Source: Spirosoma telluris
GTDB lineage: Bacteria > Bacteroidota > Bacteroidia > Cytophagales > Spirosomataceae
Assembly: GCA_003259005.1 (NCBI GenBank)
Contig: QLII01000001.1
Span: 1,178,001-1,242,000 of the forward strand
Reading direction: 5' to 3'
DNA: 64,000 nucleotides
Under the pieces are notes generated by a model. It did not search any database, was not told where the DNA came from, and saw nothing but the letters and a program-made list of their open reading frames with translations. The translations under genes and the position numbers were made by a program. This document shows positions 19,700 through 27,803 of the stretch, piece after piece; the stretch's first letter is position 1; each line of letters begins with the position of its first letter.

Positions 19700-20388
19700 A
19701 TGCAAATCTTACTAGCTGACGAAGACATAAAACTAGCATACTCTTTAAAGCGTGGCTTAAAAGAGTATGGATTCAGGGTTTCCATAGCACTGGATGGAGC
19801 AAGTGCTCGTAAGTTAGTTGAGTTTGGGGGCATCAATCTGGTTATTCTCGAAATCAACCAGCCAGATATGAGTGGCTATGAACTTTGTCGTGACATTCGC
19901 TCTCAAAATTCCCAAATCCCCATTATTATCCTGTCGACCCAGGGAACGATTGACAGTAAACTGGCAGGGTTTGACGCTGGTGCCGATGACTATATTGTTA
20001 AGCCCGTTGAGTTTAGTGAGTTGCTGGTTCGGATTAAGGCGAGCATTAAGCGCAGCTATCAGACCTATGATTCTGAGTTAGGTGAGTCAACCCAGCTAAC
20101 TGTTGCCGACCTAACGCTGGATTTACGAACAAAGACGGTAAACCGGGCGGGAAACAAACAGATCAATGTAACCCCCGCGAGTTTGCCATCCTGGAATATT
20201 TCTTACGAAATAAAGGAACTGTTCTTAGTCGTGAAGAAATAACGCAAAATGTATGGGATATGCCCCTTGAGGCAAGCACGAACCTGCTCAACGTCTATAT
20301 GAATTCGCTGCGAAGAAAAATTGATAAAGATTTCGAGACAAAACTGATTCATACCCGCAAGGGAATCGGTTTCGTGATGAAAGAATAG
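19700..20388 (+). CDS. OmpR-family response regulator with Glu at the phosphoacceptor site, frameshifted at ~20174
   Basis: One C added in the C5 run at 20172-20176 gives 229 residues from ATG 19700: a receiver domain (1-~120) and a winged-helix DNA-binding domain (REFAILEYFLRNKGTVLSR, then NVYMNSLRRKID and HTRKGIGFVM). The receiver keeps the acidic pocket (A-D-E-D), the Thr/Ser of IIILST and the Lys of DYIVKPVEF. The residue that should be the phosphorylated Asp is Glu51 (LVILEINQPDMSGYEL). This predicts a constitutively on or phosphorylation-independent regulator. It is divergent from the RND operon and is the obvious candidate to control it. No sensor kinase is adjacent. Confidence 0.82.
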
Positions 20389-20435
20389 AACGCCATTTAC
20401 TATTGACAATGAGGTAATTACGAATCCTATTTTAC

Positions 20436-20466
20436 AAAAAAAGTCGACCAAGCTGGCCGACTTTTT
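20436..20466. terminator. Bidirectional terminator between convergent genes
   Basis: AAAAAAGTCG-CCA (from 20436) pairs with TGG-CGACTTTTT (to 20466) around a small loop. A run of A on the left and T on the right make it work in both directions. Confidence 0.85.
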
Positions 20467-20496
20467 CAACACTCCCTTCCTCTATTCTACTCAATT

Positions 20497-20988
20497 TTAG
20501 TAGCGATCATAACCCGACCCATAGCCCCGTCCGCGATGGGCTGAACGCGACCCTGGCGATAGTTCATAGGGACGCATATGGGCAATCACCTGATCGCGCT
20601 GTTGAGGCCCCAGCACCGCCATCATGTCGATAAACTGACGTTGACGGGCTTGCCTGAAGAAATCGCGTTGACGGGGATCGCGGGTGTCAATAGTCTGGGT
20701 TTGCTGATTGAAGCGGTCCCGAATCCGACGGATTTCGCGCTCCTGCCGACGTGTCAGATTCAACTCACGATCCCACCATTCAAGATGTCGGTCGAATTGG
20801 TAATCGTCGTAATCGTAGTTGTAATTCGGCTGGCCGTACCCTGGCTGGTTATAGCCAGGTTGATTGTAGCCCGGTTGTTGAGGATAGTTATTGCTGGGCG
20901 ATGATTGGGGGTAGCCATAACGTTGGGCAAATACGCTGGTCGAGAGAAGAACGACCAGCGTAGCGCCAGTCAGCAGGACTTTTTTCAT
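20497..20988 (-). CDS. Secreted Gln/Tyr/Arg-rich protein with LTxxQ-like helix pair
   Basis: 163 residues. A Sec signal (LLTGATLVVLLSTSVFAQ) is followed by tandem PGYNQ units at ~38-55 (a Pro/Gly/Tyr/Gln-rich spacer). A helical segment follows (LNLTRRQEREIRRIRDRFNQQ and DMMAVLGPQQRDQVIAHM). The second half resembles the LTxxQ arrangement of CpxP/Spy-like periplasmic chaperones, but the similarity is weak and I would not name it. Strongly basic, probably periplasmic. It is convergent with the orphan regulator gene and shares a terminator with it. Confidence 0.65.
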   Translation of the reverse strand: MKKVLLTGATLVVLLSTSVFAQRYGYPQSSPSNNYPQQPGYNQPGYNQPGYGQPNYNYDYDDYQFDRHLEWWDRELNLTRRQEREIRRIRDRFNQQTQTIDTRDPRQRDFFRQARQRQFIDMMAVLGPQQRDQVIAHMRPYELSPGSRSAHRGRGYGSGYDRY

Positions 20989-21107
20989 GGTCGTGTATTG
21001 TTTTCAGGTTGTATTTGTCCCTTTGAACAATCACGCATGAAATGGTTTAATTAATTCTACAAATAAGACTAAAAATTGATTAACTAAGTTAGTAAATCAC
21101 TGAATAT

Positions 21108-22379
21108 CTAGTATTTATAATCGGCCAATTCATTTTCGGCTTCCTGTTTTAACACGCGTTCATATTTGGCCCGGTCGAATTCCCCTTCATTGTTGGCGAT
21201 AAAGATAGTAGCCACTGTATTCCCAATAATGTTGGTGATAGATCGAGCTTCGGACATAAACCGATCTACGCCCAGCAGCAGCGCCAGCCCTTCTACCGGA
21301 ATCACCTTAATCGCTGTCAGGGTGCTGGCCAGTACGATAAAGCCGCTACCTGTAACGCCCGCAGCTCCTTTCGAAGTCACCATTAGAATGCCAATTATCG
21401 TTAGTTCCTGACCGATGGTGAGGTCAACGCCGAATACCTGCGCCAGAAAGATGGTGGCCATGACCAGATAAATCGTAGTGCCATCCAGGTTAAACGAGTA
21501 CCCCGCCGGAACAACCAGCCCCACTACCGACCGCGAACAACCCAGGGTTTCGAGCTTGTCCATAATCTGGGGTAAAGCCGACTCCGATGACGATGTTCCC
21601 AGCACAATCAGTAACTCTTCTTTAATGAATTTGAGTACTGCCCACAAACTGATTTTGTAATAGCGCAAAATCAGATTCAGGATGATAAAAATGAAGAGAA
21701 TCATGGTTGCATACACCGTACCCATTAGCTTAGCCAAGGGCAGGAGTGTGCTCAGTCCATATTTGCCAATGGTAAAGGCCATTCCACCAAAGGCCCCGAG
21801 TGGGGCAAGCACCATCACAACTCCAAGAATATTGAAAAACACGTTCGATAACCGTTCGAAGGTCTGAATCAGGGGTTTACCCTTCTCGCCCATCCGTGTC
21901 AGGCCAACGCCAAACAGCATCGAAAAGACGAGGACCTGTAAAATATCTCCCTCTGCAAAAGCCTTAACGGCATTACTGGGAACAATATGCAGAAAGAACT
22001 CCGTCCAGTCCATACCAGCGCCCTGCTCGGTGTATTTGCTGATGTCTCCTCCCTTCACGGCGGCCGTCTGTACCCCATCACCTGGCCGGATAACGTTTGC
22101 CAGAATTAGGCCAATGGCTAACGCGCCTGTCGTAACGATCTCGAAATAAAGAAGTGCCTTCCCTCCTACGCGACCTACTTTTTTAAGATCCCCCATATTA
22201 CTGATTCCCAACACAATAGTCAGGAAAATAATGGGAGCAATGACCATCTTGATCAGGTTAATAAACAGGTCGCCCAGGGGTTTCAGTTTCGCGGCTGTTT
22301 CGGGGAAGAAATAACCGGTCAGAATTCCCAGGGTAATGGCAAGCAGAACGCGAACAGTCAGGTTATTGAGGAGTTTCAT
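21108..22379 (-). CDS. Dicarboxylate/amino acid:cation symporter (DAACS, GltP/DctA type)
   Basis: 423 residues from ATG 22379 (MKLLNNLTVRVLLAITLG); the longer frame reads into a repeat and is rejected. The DAACS hallmarks are present: the serine-rich hairpin GTSSSESALPQIMDKLE, the GYSFNLDGTTIYLV stretch with the NxDGT substrate-site motif, and TSKGAAGVTGSGFIVLA in the second hairpin. About eight membrane helices. It imports glutamate, aspartate or C4-dicarboxylates with Na+ or H+. Single-gene unit. The start codon abuts an ATGGATAATG-family inverted repeat on its upstream side. Confidence 0.95.
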   Translation of the reverse strand: MKLLNNLTVRVLLAITLGILTGYFFPETAAKLKPLGDLFINLIKMVIAPIIFLTIVLGISNMGDLKKVGRVGGKALLYFEIVTTGALAIGLILANVIRPGDGVQTAAVKGGDISKYTEQGAGMDWTEFFLHIVPSNAVKAFAEGDILQVLVFSMLFGVGLTRMGEKGKPLIQTFERLSNVFFNILGVVMVLAPLGAFGGMAFTIGKYGLSTLLPLAKLMGTVYATMILFIFIILNLILRYYKISLWAVLKFIKEELLIVLGTSSSESALPQIMDKLETLGCSRSVVGLVVPAGYSFNLDGTTIYLVMATIFLAQVFGVDLTIGQELTIIGILMVTSKGAAGVTGSGFIVLASTLTAIKVIPVEGLALLLGVDRFMSEARSITNIIGNTVATIFIANNEGEFDRAKYERVLKQEAENELADYKY

Positions 22380-22380
22380 T

Positions 22381-22471
22381 CGATAATGGATAATGTATAA
22401 TTGAGTTGAACGGCATTGAGTACTGAATAATTGAGTTGGATCATCCATTGCCCATTATTCATTATCCATTA
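22381..22471. repeat. Inverted repeat, ATGGATAATG word family
   Basis: Left arm GATAATGGATAATG from 22382, right arm CCATTATTCATTATCCATTA ending 22471. It begins 2 bases upstream of the symporter ATG and, at its other end, contains the stop codon of the upstream thioesterase gene (22469-22471). Confidence 0.8.
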
Positions 22472-22996
22472 CAAAGCGTGCGCCTTTATAACCTGTTGCT
22501 TGATTTCGTGAATACGGTCGTTAAAATTCAGGCTCAAAAAATCTACGTTCGGCACAATAATCGCGTCTAGTAATTCTCTAACCCAGTCGTGGTGTGGAAT
22601 ACGTTTACCCGTTGCCACACTAACATACTTGGAGGTTACCCACAGCACGTTTTTAAGGTGCGTTTTGCCATCATCGGTCATGATATACTCGGTTACGGTG
22701 GTGTCTTCGTTCACATAAATTAACCTCGACAGGATGCGTACCCATTCACTCACCTGTGCGGGACGGACATACGCGATCTGATGCTGGTAAACGACCCAGC
22801 TTGTTTTCAACTCGCGAAATAACTGACCAGGGCTAAAGTCGTACAATTTTGCCACCTGATCTTCCCGGGCATTGAAATAGTAATCGAAGTATTTTGCGTT
22901 GTTGAGGTGCTGCAAGGGATCGCAGTCCTGAAAACGAACAATTACCCTGGATTCGGTTTCGGTTGGGTAACTGCGGTTGGGGTCACGTTTGAACAT
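22469..22996 (-). CDS. Acyl-CoA thioesterase, 4HBT hotdog family
   Basis: 175 residues. VRFQDCDPLQHLNNAKYFDY is the 4-hydroxybenzoyl-CoA thioesterase-type motif, in which the Asp and the HxNN region line the active site. VVYQHQIAYVRPAQ and the later beta strands complete a single hotdog domain, with a ~35-residue C-terminal extension. Such enzymes hydrolyse acyl-CoA thioesters in the cytoplasm; the physiological acyl group is unknown. It probably forms a minus-strand unit with the symporter, separated by an inverted repeat. Confidence 0.87.
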   Translation of the reverse strand: MFKRDPNRSYPTETESRVIVRFQDCDPLQHLNNAKYFDYYFNAREDQVAKLYDFSPGQLFRELKTSWVVYQHQIAYVRPAQVSEWVRILSRLIYVNEDTTVTEYIMTDDGKTHLKNVLWVTSKYVSVATGKRIPHHDWVRELLDAIIVPNVDFLSLNFNDRIHEIKQQVIKAHAL

Positions 22997-23021
22997 ATAC
23001 GTCAGAATTGCACCGGTAACC

Positions 23022-23150
23022 CAGCCGGATTTTTATGATTATGCTGATTGAGGTGATTACAGGATGCCAGCCTGCATGAGGCAACCTATTTTGGGCAATC
23101 AATTATAAACAAAATCAGATGAATCAGCATACTCATAAAAATCCTGGTTC
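23022..23150. repeat. Imperfect inverted repeat in a divergent gap
   Basis: AACCCAGCCGGATTTTTATGA near 23019-23039 is approximately inverted by TCATAAAAATCCTGGTT near 23133-23149, with ATGCTGATT/AATCAGCAT inside. The outer words recur at 37418-37516. It lies between the divergent thioesterase and DUF2147 genes. Confidence 0.65.
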
Positions 23151-23217
23151 AGACTTTTTGTGCAATATTTACGTTAATACAACAAATTTTTCGTTTTATT
23201 CTATTTCCTAAGCACGT

Positions 23218-23667
23218 ATGAACCCTATGCGTTATGTTTTAGCAATGATTACCCTCCTGTTTAGTCTCACTGCCTTTGCTCCTATTGAGGACTCTGATGC
23301 CGTTGTGGGAACCTGGCTGAATGGCACTAAGAAAGGACACGTTCAGATTTATAAACAGGGTGGCACCTATTTTGGCAAGCTCGTCTGGCTAGGTCAACCC
23401 ACCGACCCCGCCACGGGCAAACCACGAACCGACGAAAAAAATACAGACCAATCGAAACGGTCGAGGCCGTTGATGAATATGGTTCTGATGTATAATTTTA
23501 AGTACGACGGTGGCAATGTCTGGAGTGATGGGAAAATTTATAACCCAGAAGACGGTAAAGAATACAATTGCAAAATGACCCTAAAAGACAACAATACACT
23601 CCTTGTCCGTGGCTATGTAGGCATTTCGCTCCTGGGCAAAACCCAAACCTGGACGAGAATTAAATAG
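23218..23667 (+). CDS. DUF2147 secreted protein
   Basis: 149 residues. A Sec signal (YVLAMITLLFSLTAFA) precedes VVGTWLNGTKKGHVQIYKQG, PLMNMVLMYNFKYDGGNVWSDGKIYNPEDGKEY (split here by description) and the closing RGYVGISLLGKTQTWTR, which together define DUF2147. This small lipocalin-like beta-barrel is found in the periplasm of many Bacteroidota and Proteobacteria. Ligand unknown. Single gene with an inverted repeat after it. Confidence 0.93.
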   Translation: MNPMRYVLAMITLLFSLTAFAPIEDSDAVVGTWLNGTKKGHVQIYKQGGTYFGKLVWLGQPTDPATGKPRTDEKNTDQSKRSRPLMNMVLMYNFKYDGGNVWSDGKIYNPEDGKEYNCKMTLKDNNTLLVRGYVGISLLGKTQTWTRIK

Positions 23668-23683
23668 GCATATATGGCCAGTA

Positions 23684-23769
23684 ATAGTCATTGATAGTCA
23701 TTCGTGGTCAGGGGTGGTCAAGAGTAGCAGAGAGTGACTATCAATGACCATTCCTGACAACGCCTGACC
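23684..23769. repeat. Inverted repeat, TAGTCATTGATAGTCATT family
   Basis: The left arm (TAGTCATTGATAGTCATTCG from about 23685) is approximately inverted by GTGACTATCAATGACCATTC near 23735-23754 and flanking CTGACCA words. The right arm ends at the base before the monooxygenase ATG. The same words flank the composite repeat at 53133-53520. Confidence 0.75.
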
Positions 23770-24927
23770 ATGAATGAAGCGAAGCAGATGACAACTCCTA
23801 CTCTCATCATCGGTGCCGGACCAGCGGGGCTGGCTATTGCCGGGCGATTAGCGCAGCGCGGGTTGCCGTTTATGGTACTTGAAGCCAGTGATCATATTGG
23901 CTTCTCCTGGCGTAATCACTACGACCGGCTGCATCTGCATACGGTTAAAGAGTACTCTGCACTACCGCATGTTCCCTTCCCTGCCGATTATCCAACCTAC
24001 GTTCCCCGTTTGATGTTTGTCGAATATCTCGAACAATATGCCGGGCATTTTAACATAAAGCCGAAATTTAACCAGAAGGTCATTGGTATACTCCGAGGGC
24101 AGGACGGTCTTTGGCAGGTGCAAACTGAAACAGACGTATTTACTGCCCAACGAGTTATTGTAGCAACGGGCTATAATCGGGTACCGAATTTGCCCGAACT
24201 CCCCGGCCAGCGTATGTTCCGGGGCGTGATCTGGCACAGTTACGAATACCGGAATGGGGCACCCTTTCGGAATGAAAATGTTCTTGTGGTTGGTATGGGG
24301 AACACAGGTGCAGAACTGGCGCTGGATTTACTGGAGAATGGTGCGAAGCCCTTTATTTCGGTGCGGAGTCCGATCAACATTATTCGTCGTGAAGTATTTG
24401 GCCGGCCAGCCCAACCCATAGCCATCGTATTAAGCAAACTCCCTACCTGGCTCTGTGATTATTTATCGAAGTTGACGCAACAACTCAGTGTGGGCGATGT
24501 GTCCGTTTACGGGCTCGGAAAACCGAAGCACTCTCCTACCTTTGACAATCGGCGCGGCAAGACACCCGTTATTGATATTGGCACCATCGACCAGATTAAG
24601 GCGGGTAACATTTCGGTTGTTCCCTCCATTGAACGTATTAATGCCAAAACTGTAACGTTCACTGATGGGCGCGAACTACCTTTCGATGCTATTATTCTGG
24701 CAACGGGCTACCGAACAGGACTTGCTTCCTTTCTTGGGGATGCGTTATCGGCTCAACTGCTGAATGAACGAGGCTATCCGAAACAACTCTGGTTCGACGA
24801 TTCAGCTCTACAGGGTCTGTATTTCCTGGGCTTTTCAGTTCCTGTTACCGGTGTTCTTAATCTCCTCAATAGGGACTCTGAGCGGATTGTTGAGCATATT
24901 TCTCAAAACAATTTCATCCCGGCATAG
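23770..24927 (+). CDS. Flavin-containing monooxygenase (FMO/YUCCA-like)
   Basis: 385 residues. LIIGAGPAGLAIAGRL near residue 12 binds FAD and VVGMGNTGAELALDL near 175 binds NADPH. Two ATGY motifs (VATGYNRVPNLPEL and LATGYRTG) are typical of class B monooxygenases. HLHTVKEYSALPHVPFP fits the YUCCA/CzcO-like branch. It inserts oxygen into a nucleophilic or carbonyl substrate using NADPH; the substrate is unknown. ATG 23788 (MTTPTL) is an equally good start. The upstream repeat touches the first ATG. A CsbD gene follows after ~60 bases. Confidence 0.9.
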   Translation: MNEAKQMTTPTLIIGAGPAGLAIAGRLAQRGLPFMVLEASDHIGFSWRNHYDRLHLHTVKEYSALPHVPFPADYPTYVPRLMFVEYLEQYAGHFNIKPKFNQKVIGILRGQDGLWQVQTETDVFTAQRVIVATGYNRVPNLPELPGQRMFRGVIWHSYEYRNGAPFRNENVLVVGMGNTGAELALDLLENGAKPFISVRSPINIIRREVFGRPAQPIAIVLSKLPTWLCDYLSKLTQQLSVGDVSVYGLGKPKHSPTFDNRRGKTPVIDIGTIDQIKAGNISVVPSIERINAKTVTFTDGRELPFDAIILATGYRTGLASFLGDALSAQLLNERGYPKQLWFDDSALQGLYFLGFSVPVTGVLNLLNRDSERIVEHISQNNFIPA

Positions 24928-24985
24928 TTATATTTAGGTAATCACATTAATTACTTAAATCTTCAACGTTTTAAAACTTACGATC

Positions 24986-25171
24986 ATGAACGAGACAACC
25001 CTAAAAGGTGGCTGGAACGAAGTAAAAGGCAAAATCAAACAAGCCTACGGCGACTTAACCGACGACGACCTAACGTATCAGGAAGGTCAGGAAGATGAAA
25101 TGTGGGGTAAAATCCAACAGAAGACAGGAAAAACAAAAGACGAAATAAATAAAGCAATTGCCGATTTATAG
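24986..25171 (+). CDS. CsbD family stress protein
   Basis: 61 residues. [20 protein letters not shown] followed by [19 protein letters not shown] is a complete CsbD domain, a small acidic, helical cytoplasmic protein usually induced by general stress. Role unknown at the molecular level. It ends in a hairpin shared with the convergent oxidoreductase gene. Confidence 0.95.
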   Translation: MNETTLKGGWNEVKGKIKQAYGDLTDDDLTYQEGQEDEMWGKIQQKTGKTKDEINKAIADL

Positions 25172-25189
25172 TGTTTTGTGGAGTAGTTA

Positions 25190-25241
25190 AACTAGGTGGA
25201 GTGAGTGAAGTAGGTTATTTCTTGCTTCACTCACTCCACTT
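25190..25241. terminator. Inverted repeat between convergent genes (probable terminator)
   Basis: GGTGGAGTGAGTGAAGTAGG (from ~25195) pairs with CTTCACTCACTCC ending at ~25239. The same GGAGTGAGTGGAG words occur at 42121-42256. Confidence 0.7.
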
Positions 25242-25256
25242 ATTTTACTAATACCA

Positions 25257-26597
25257 TCACATAGGCGGCTCCCAGCCTTTCTCATACTGTCGGCTCCACA
25301 ATTTCATGGCTTCGGCATCTTTGATGTGGCCATTATTGGAATCTACAGCAAACGATTTATTAGTTCGATAAGAAATGTTGGCTAGGTGGCACAACAGCGT
25401 GCTTCGGGCTCCTTGCTCGATAGTCGAATTTTGTTTGGCTTTCCCCGAATGGCATCGAAGAAGTTCATCATGTGGAGGGTTGTCATATCGCCCCCACCGC
25501 CTAAAGCCGTTCCCGCTTCGGTGCTTTTCGATTTGCTTTCCTTAATGACCTTACCTTCACGACTAAACAACGTGTACCCATTACGGTCAACATAGACCGA
25601 TCCATTGGTCCCGTAAATAATGGTTCCCCGGTCACTGCCATAGGTTTTATGCCCGTTCCGGCTTTTACCATCCCATTTGATGATTTTGTCACCGGGAAAG
25701 CGGAAGGTTGCATCCATCGTATCATACACTTTCCAGCCATCTTCCGGGAAGTGGCGTTTTGCAGCTTCAACTGTTACGTATTCCGGAAATTCTACCTGTA
25801 GCGCCAGCGTGCCACGTCCAGTTCATGGGTAGCATTGTTGCCCGCTTCGGCGGTTCCATAGTTCCAGTTGTACCAGTGCCAGTTGTAATCCCAGGTGTTG
25901 TCGGTATAGGGTGTGCGGGGAGCTGGACCCTGAAACAAGTCCCAATCCAGTCCGTCAGGTACGGGCGCTGTCCTGGCAACAGGCACCTCTCCCCGGCTGT
26001 TGGCGTAAAAAGCCACGGCCTTGTAGGCGTGACCAATAACGCCGTTATGAATCTGCCCAATAATGTCGATAGACTCCGGAGCCGAACGCTGCTGGTTGCC
26101 CATCTGAATGATCTTGCCGGATTTTTTCTGGATTTCGACCAGAATTTCACCTTCACGGGGATTGTGGCTACAGGGCTTTTCAACGTACACATGCTTGCCT
26201 CCCTGCACCGCCAGCCAGGTACCGGGCGCGTGCCAGTGGTCGGGGTAGCGTTAATCAGCACATCGACGTTTTTATCCGCAATGACTTTGCGAATGTCGTT
26301 TTCCAGTTTCGGGGTATAGGTGATATGTTTCGAAAACTTTTGAATGGCGGCTTCCCGCTGCTTTTTCATCACATCGCACATATACACTAACTCGACGTTG
26401 CTATCTTTCCGCCCAATTGGGTCATAATAGGCCTCTAACCGCCGACCCAGGCCAGCAATGGCGACATTTAATCGCTCGTTCGCGCCAATGATTTTAGCGT
26501 AGCTTTTAGCCGACATACCCGTTGCCAGCCCCCCAACCGTAAGGCCCGCTGTGCTTAGGGCCGCTTTTTTAATAAACTCTCTCCGTGAATTCTCCAT
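25257..26597 (-). CDS. Tat-exported Gfo/Idh/MocA oxidoreductase, three frameshifts (~25445, ~25805, ~26241)
   Basis: Three missing bases (a G at 26241, one at 25804-25805, one in the run at 25443-25446) restore one 447-residue protein from ATG 26597. The N-terminus is a twin-arginine signal (SRREFIKKAALSTAGLTVGG). LNVAIAGLGRRLEAY is the NAD(P) fold. VYVEKPCSHNP contains the catalytic EKP. NATHELDVARW and a C-terminal ANISYRTNKSFAVD match the MocA family. It oxidises or epimerises a sugar or inositol derivative, probably in the periplasm with a tightly bound cofactor. It follows the xylose-isomerase-like gene, a common Bacteroidota pairing. Each repaired frame stays conserved, so decay is unlikely. 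Confidence 0.83.
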
Positions 26598-26605
26598 ACA
26601 GGTTA

Positions 26606-26695
26606 GTTTGAAGTTTGTGGTTCGTAGTTTGAGGTTGTAACGTATAGTTGCTTTCGCGTCAGCCAACCTCAAACTACGAACCACAAACTTCAAAC
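26606..26695. repeat. Perfect 32-base inverted repeat between two operon genes
   Basis: 26606-26637 (GTTTGAAGTTTGTGGTTCGT then AGTTTGAGGTTG) is exactly inverted at 26664-26695 with a 26-base spacer. It fills the gap between the two minus-strand genes and ends 8 bases before the oxidoreductase ATG. Confidence 0.95.
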
Positions 26696-26700
26696 CCATT

Positions 26701-27563
26701 TTATGCTTTCCGTTTTCCTTGTTTCGTGGCCTCACAAACGCCTTTGAAATAACCGACTGATTCGGCGATGCCAGCGAGGGGATCTTTCATATCTTTTTCA
26801 TATTCCAGACTGCAACAGCCTTCATATTTTACCTTCCGTAACATACTAACGAATGCCGGTATGTCAATAACACCCCGGCCTAATTCGCAGGTAGAGCCCG
26901 CTTTTGAGGCCGCCGTAACGTTTTTCAGGTGAATATCGAAAATGCGTTTGGCATATTTTTCCAGATCAGCAATGGGATCATCGCCATACCGCTTGTCATG
27001 ACCCATATCAAAACATAAGCCCATTCGGGGTCCAGGTCTTTCACAGCGTCATAGACTGATTTTGCATTCGGAAATAACTGAATATCGGGTCCGTGATTAT
27101 GGATGGCGTACCGAAAATTAAACTCCTTCACTTTTTTGTCGATGTAGGGCAAATCTTCAGGATTAGGAATACCGACGATCATATTGACGCCTACACGCTT
27201 AGCATAGTCGAATCCATTATCGATTTCCTGCTTCGTTTTCATGTAGATAGGCCCAACCGCATAGCCCGTTACCCCTGACTGTTTCAGCTTTTCATGAAAC
27301 GCGGCAATGTCGTCGGCCGTGCTGGCATACGGAAGATGGAAATCTTTAATACATAGGTAGTGTACATCTGTTTTACGCATCATTGCCAACGACTCGTCCA
27401 GTTTAAAATTAACAAAACTGAACCCGGCCATACCTAATTTAAACAGATCCTCACCGGCAGAGACAAGGGCTTCAGGCGAATGGGCAGCCATAATTGCCGG
27501 GCTTATACTCGCAAGGGCCATTGAGCCACCTGCACCTTTCAGAAATGATCGACGTGAAGTCAT
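26701..27563 (-). CDS. Tat-exported xylose-isomerase-like TIM barrel protein, frameshifted at ~27028
   Basis: One base added in the G4 run at 27027-27030 joins two frames into 287 residues (DLDP-RMGLCFDMGHDKRYG). A twin-arginine signal is visible (SRRSFLKGAGGSMALASIS). The barrel shows AIHNHGPDIQ, CFDMGHD and IFDIHLKNV, metal-binding positions of the AP endonuclease family 2 / sugar-phosphate isomerase fold, and ends with CSLEYEKDMKDP. Probable periplasmic sugar isomerase or epimerase acting with the neighbouring Gfo/Idh/MocA protein. Substrate unknown. Confidence 0.82.
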
Positions 27564-27628
27564 TGAATTGACGAGTAAACTTGGTTATTATCTACTTTAA
27601 AACCGGATTCTATTCATTTTCTACTGAC

Positions 27629-27658
27629 AAAAAAGCCCTATCTCACCTCACATAGGGC
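27629..27658 (-). terminator. Intrinsic terminator on the minus strand
   Basis: GCCCTAT (27635-27641) and ATAGGGC (27652-27658) pair around a ten-base loop. On the minus strand the stem is followed by six T (27634-27629). It lies 66 bases upstream of the TIM barrel start, so it would stop transcription before the gene, as in an attenuator. Confidence 0.75.
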
Positions 27659-27669
27659 GAAAGACAATT

Positions 27670-27760
27670 ATCAGCTAAGGCCATCAATACGGCCTCTCAT
27701 TGCCGAAACCATCGGGTTTAAGCTGATTTTTATCAGGTTCATAAAAACAACCCGCCCTGC
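27670..27760 (-). ncRNA. Candidate structured leader RNA with competing pairings
   Basis: Upstream of the terminator (minus-strand sense) ATCAGCT 27670-27676 can pair with AGCTGAT 27721-27727. CGGGTT 27713-27718 can pair with AACCCG 27749-27754; these two interleave as a pseudoknot. CTGAT/ATCAG (27723-27736) competes with the first. GGCC-GGCC forms another small hairpin. The layout resembles a riboswitch or attenuator ahead of the TIM barrel/oxidoreductase genes, or a small RNA ending at 27629. It does not fit the TPP, SAM, cobalamin, FMN or ZTP core motifs I know. Confidence 0.4.
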
Positions 27761-27803
27761 TTTTCATAAAAGCTGTTCCTTTGGGCATCCATTCGCCTTA
27801 GTC

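Noticed and set aside
21478..21867. Plus-strand short frames inside the symporter gene
   Set aside because: Antisense shadows of the conserved DAACS gene.
25708..26319. 203-codon plus-strand frame opposite the Gfo/Idh/MocA gene
   Set aside because: It is an antisense shadow made long by the frameshifts' composition; the translation lacks any domain character.
27670..27760. TPP or SAM riboswitch
   Set aside because: GAACCTGAT and a CCCGATG...GGCAA-like string are visible on the minus strand, but the required neighbouring core motifs are missing or in the wrong order.
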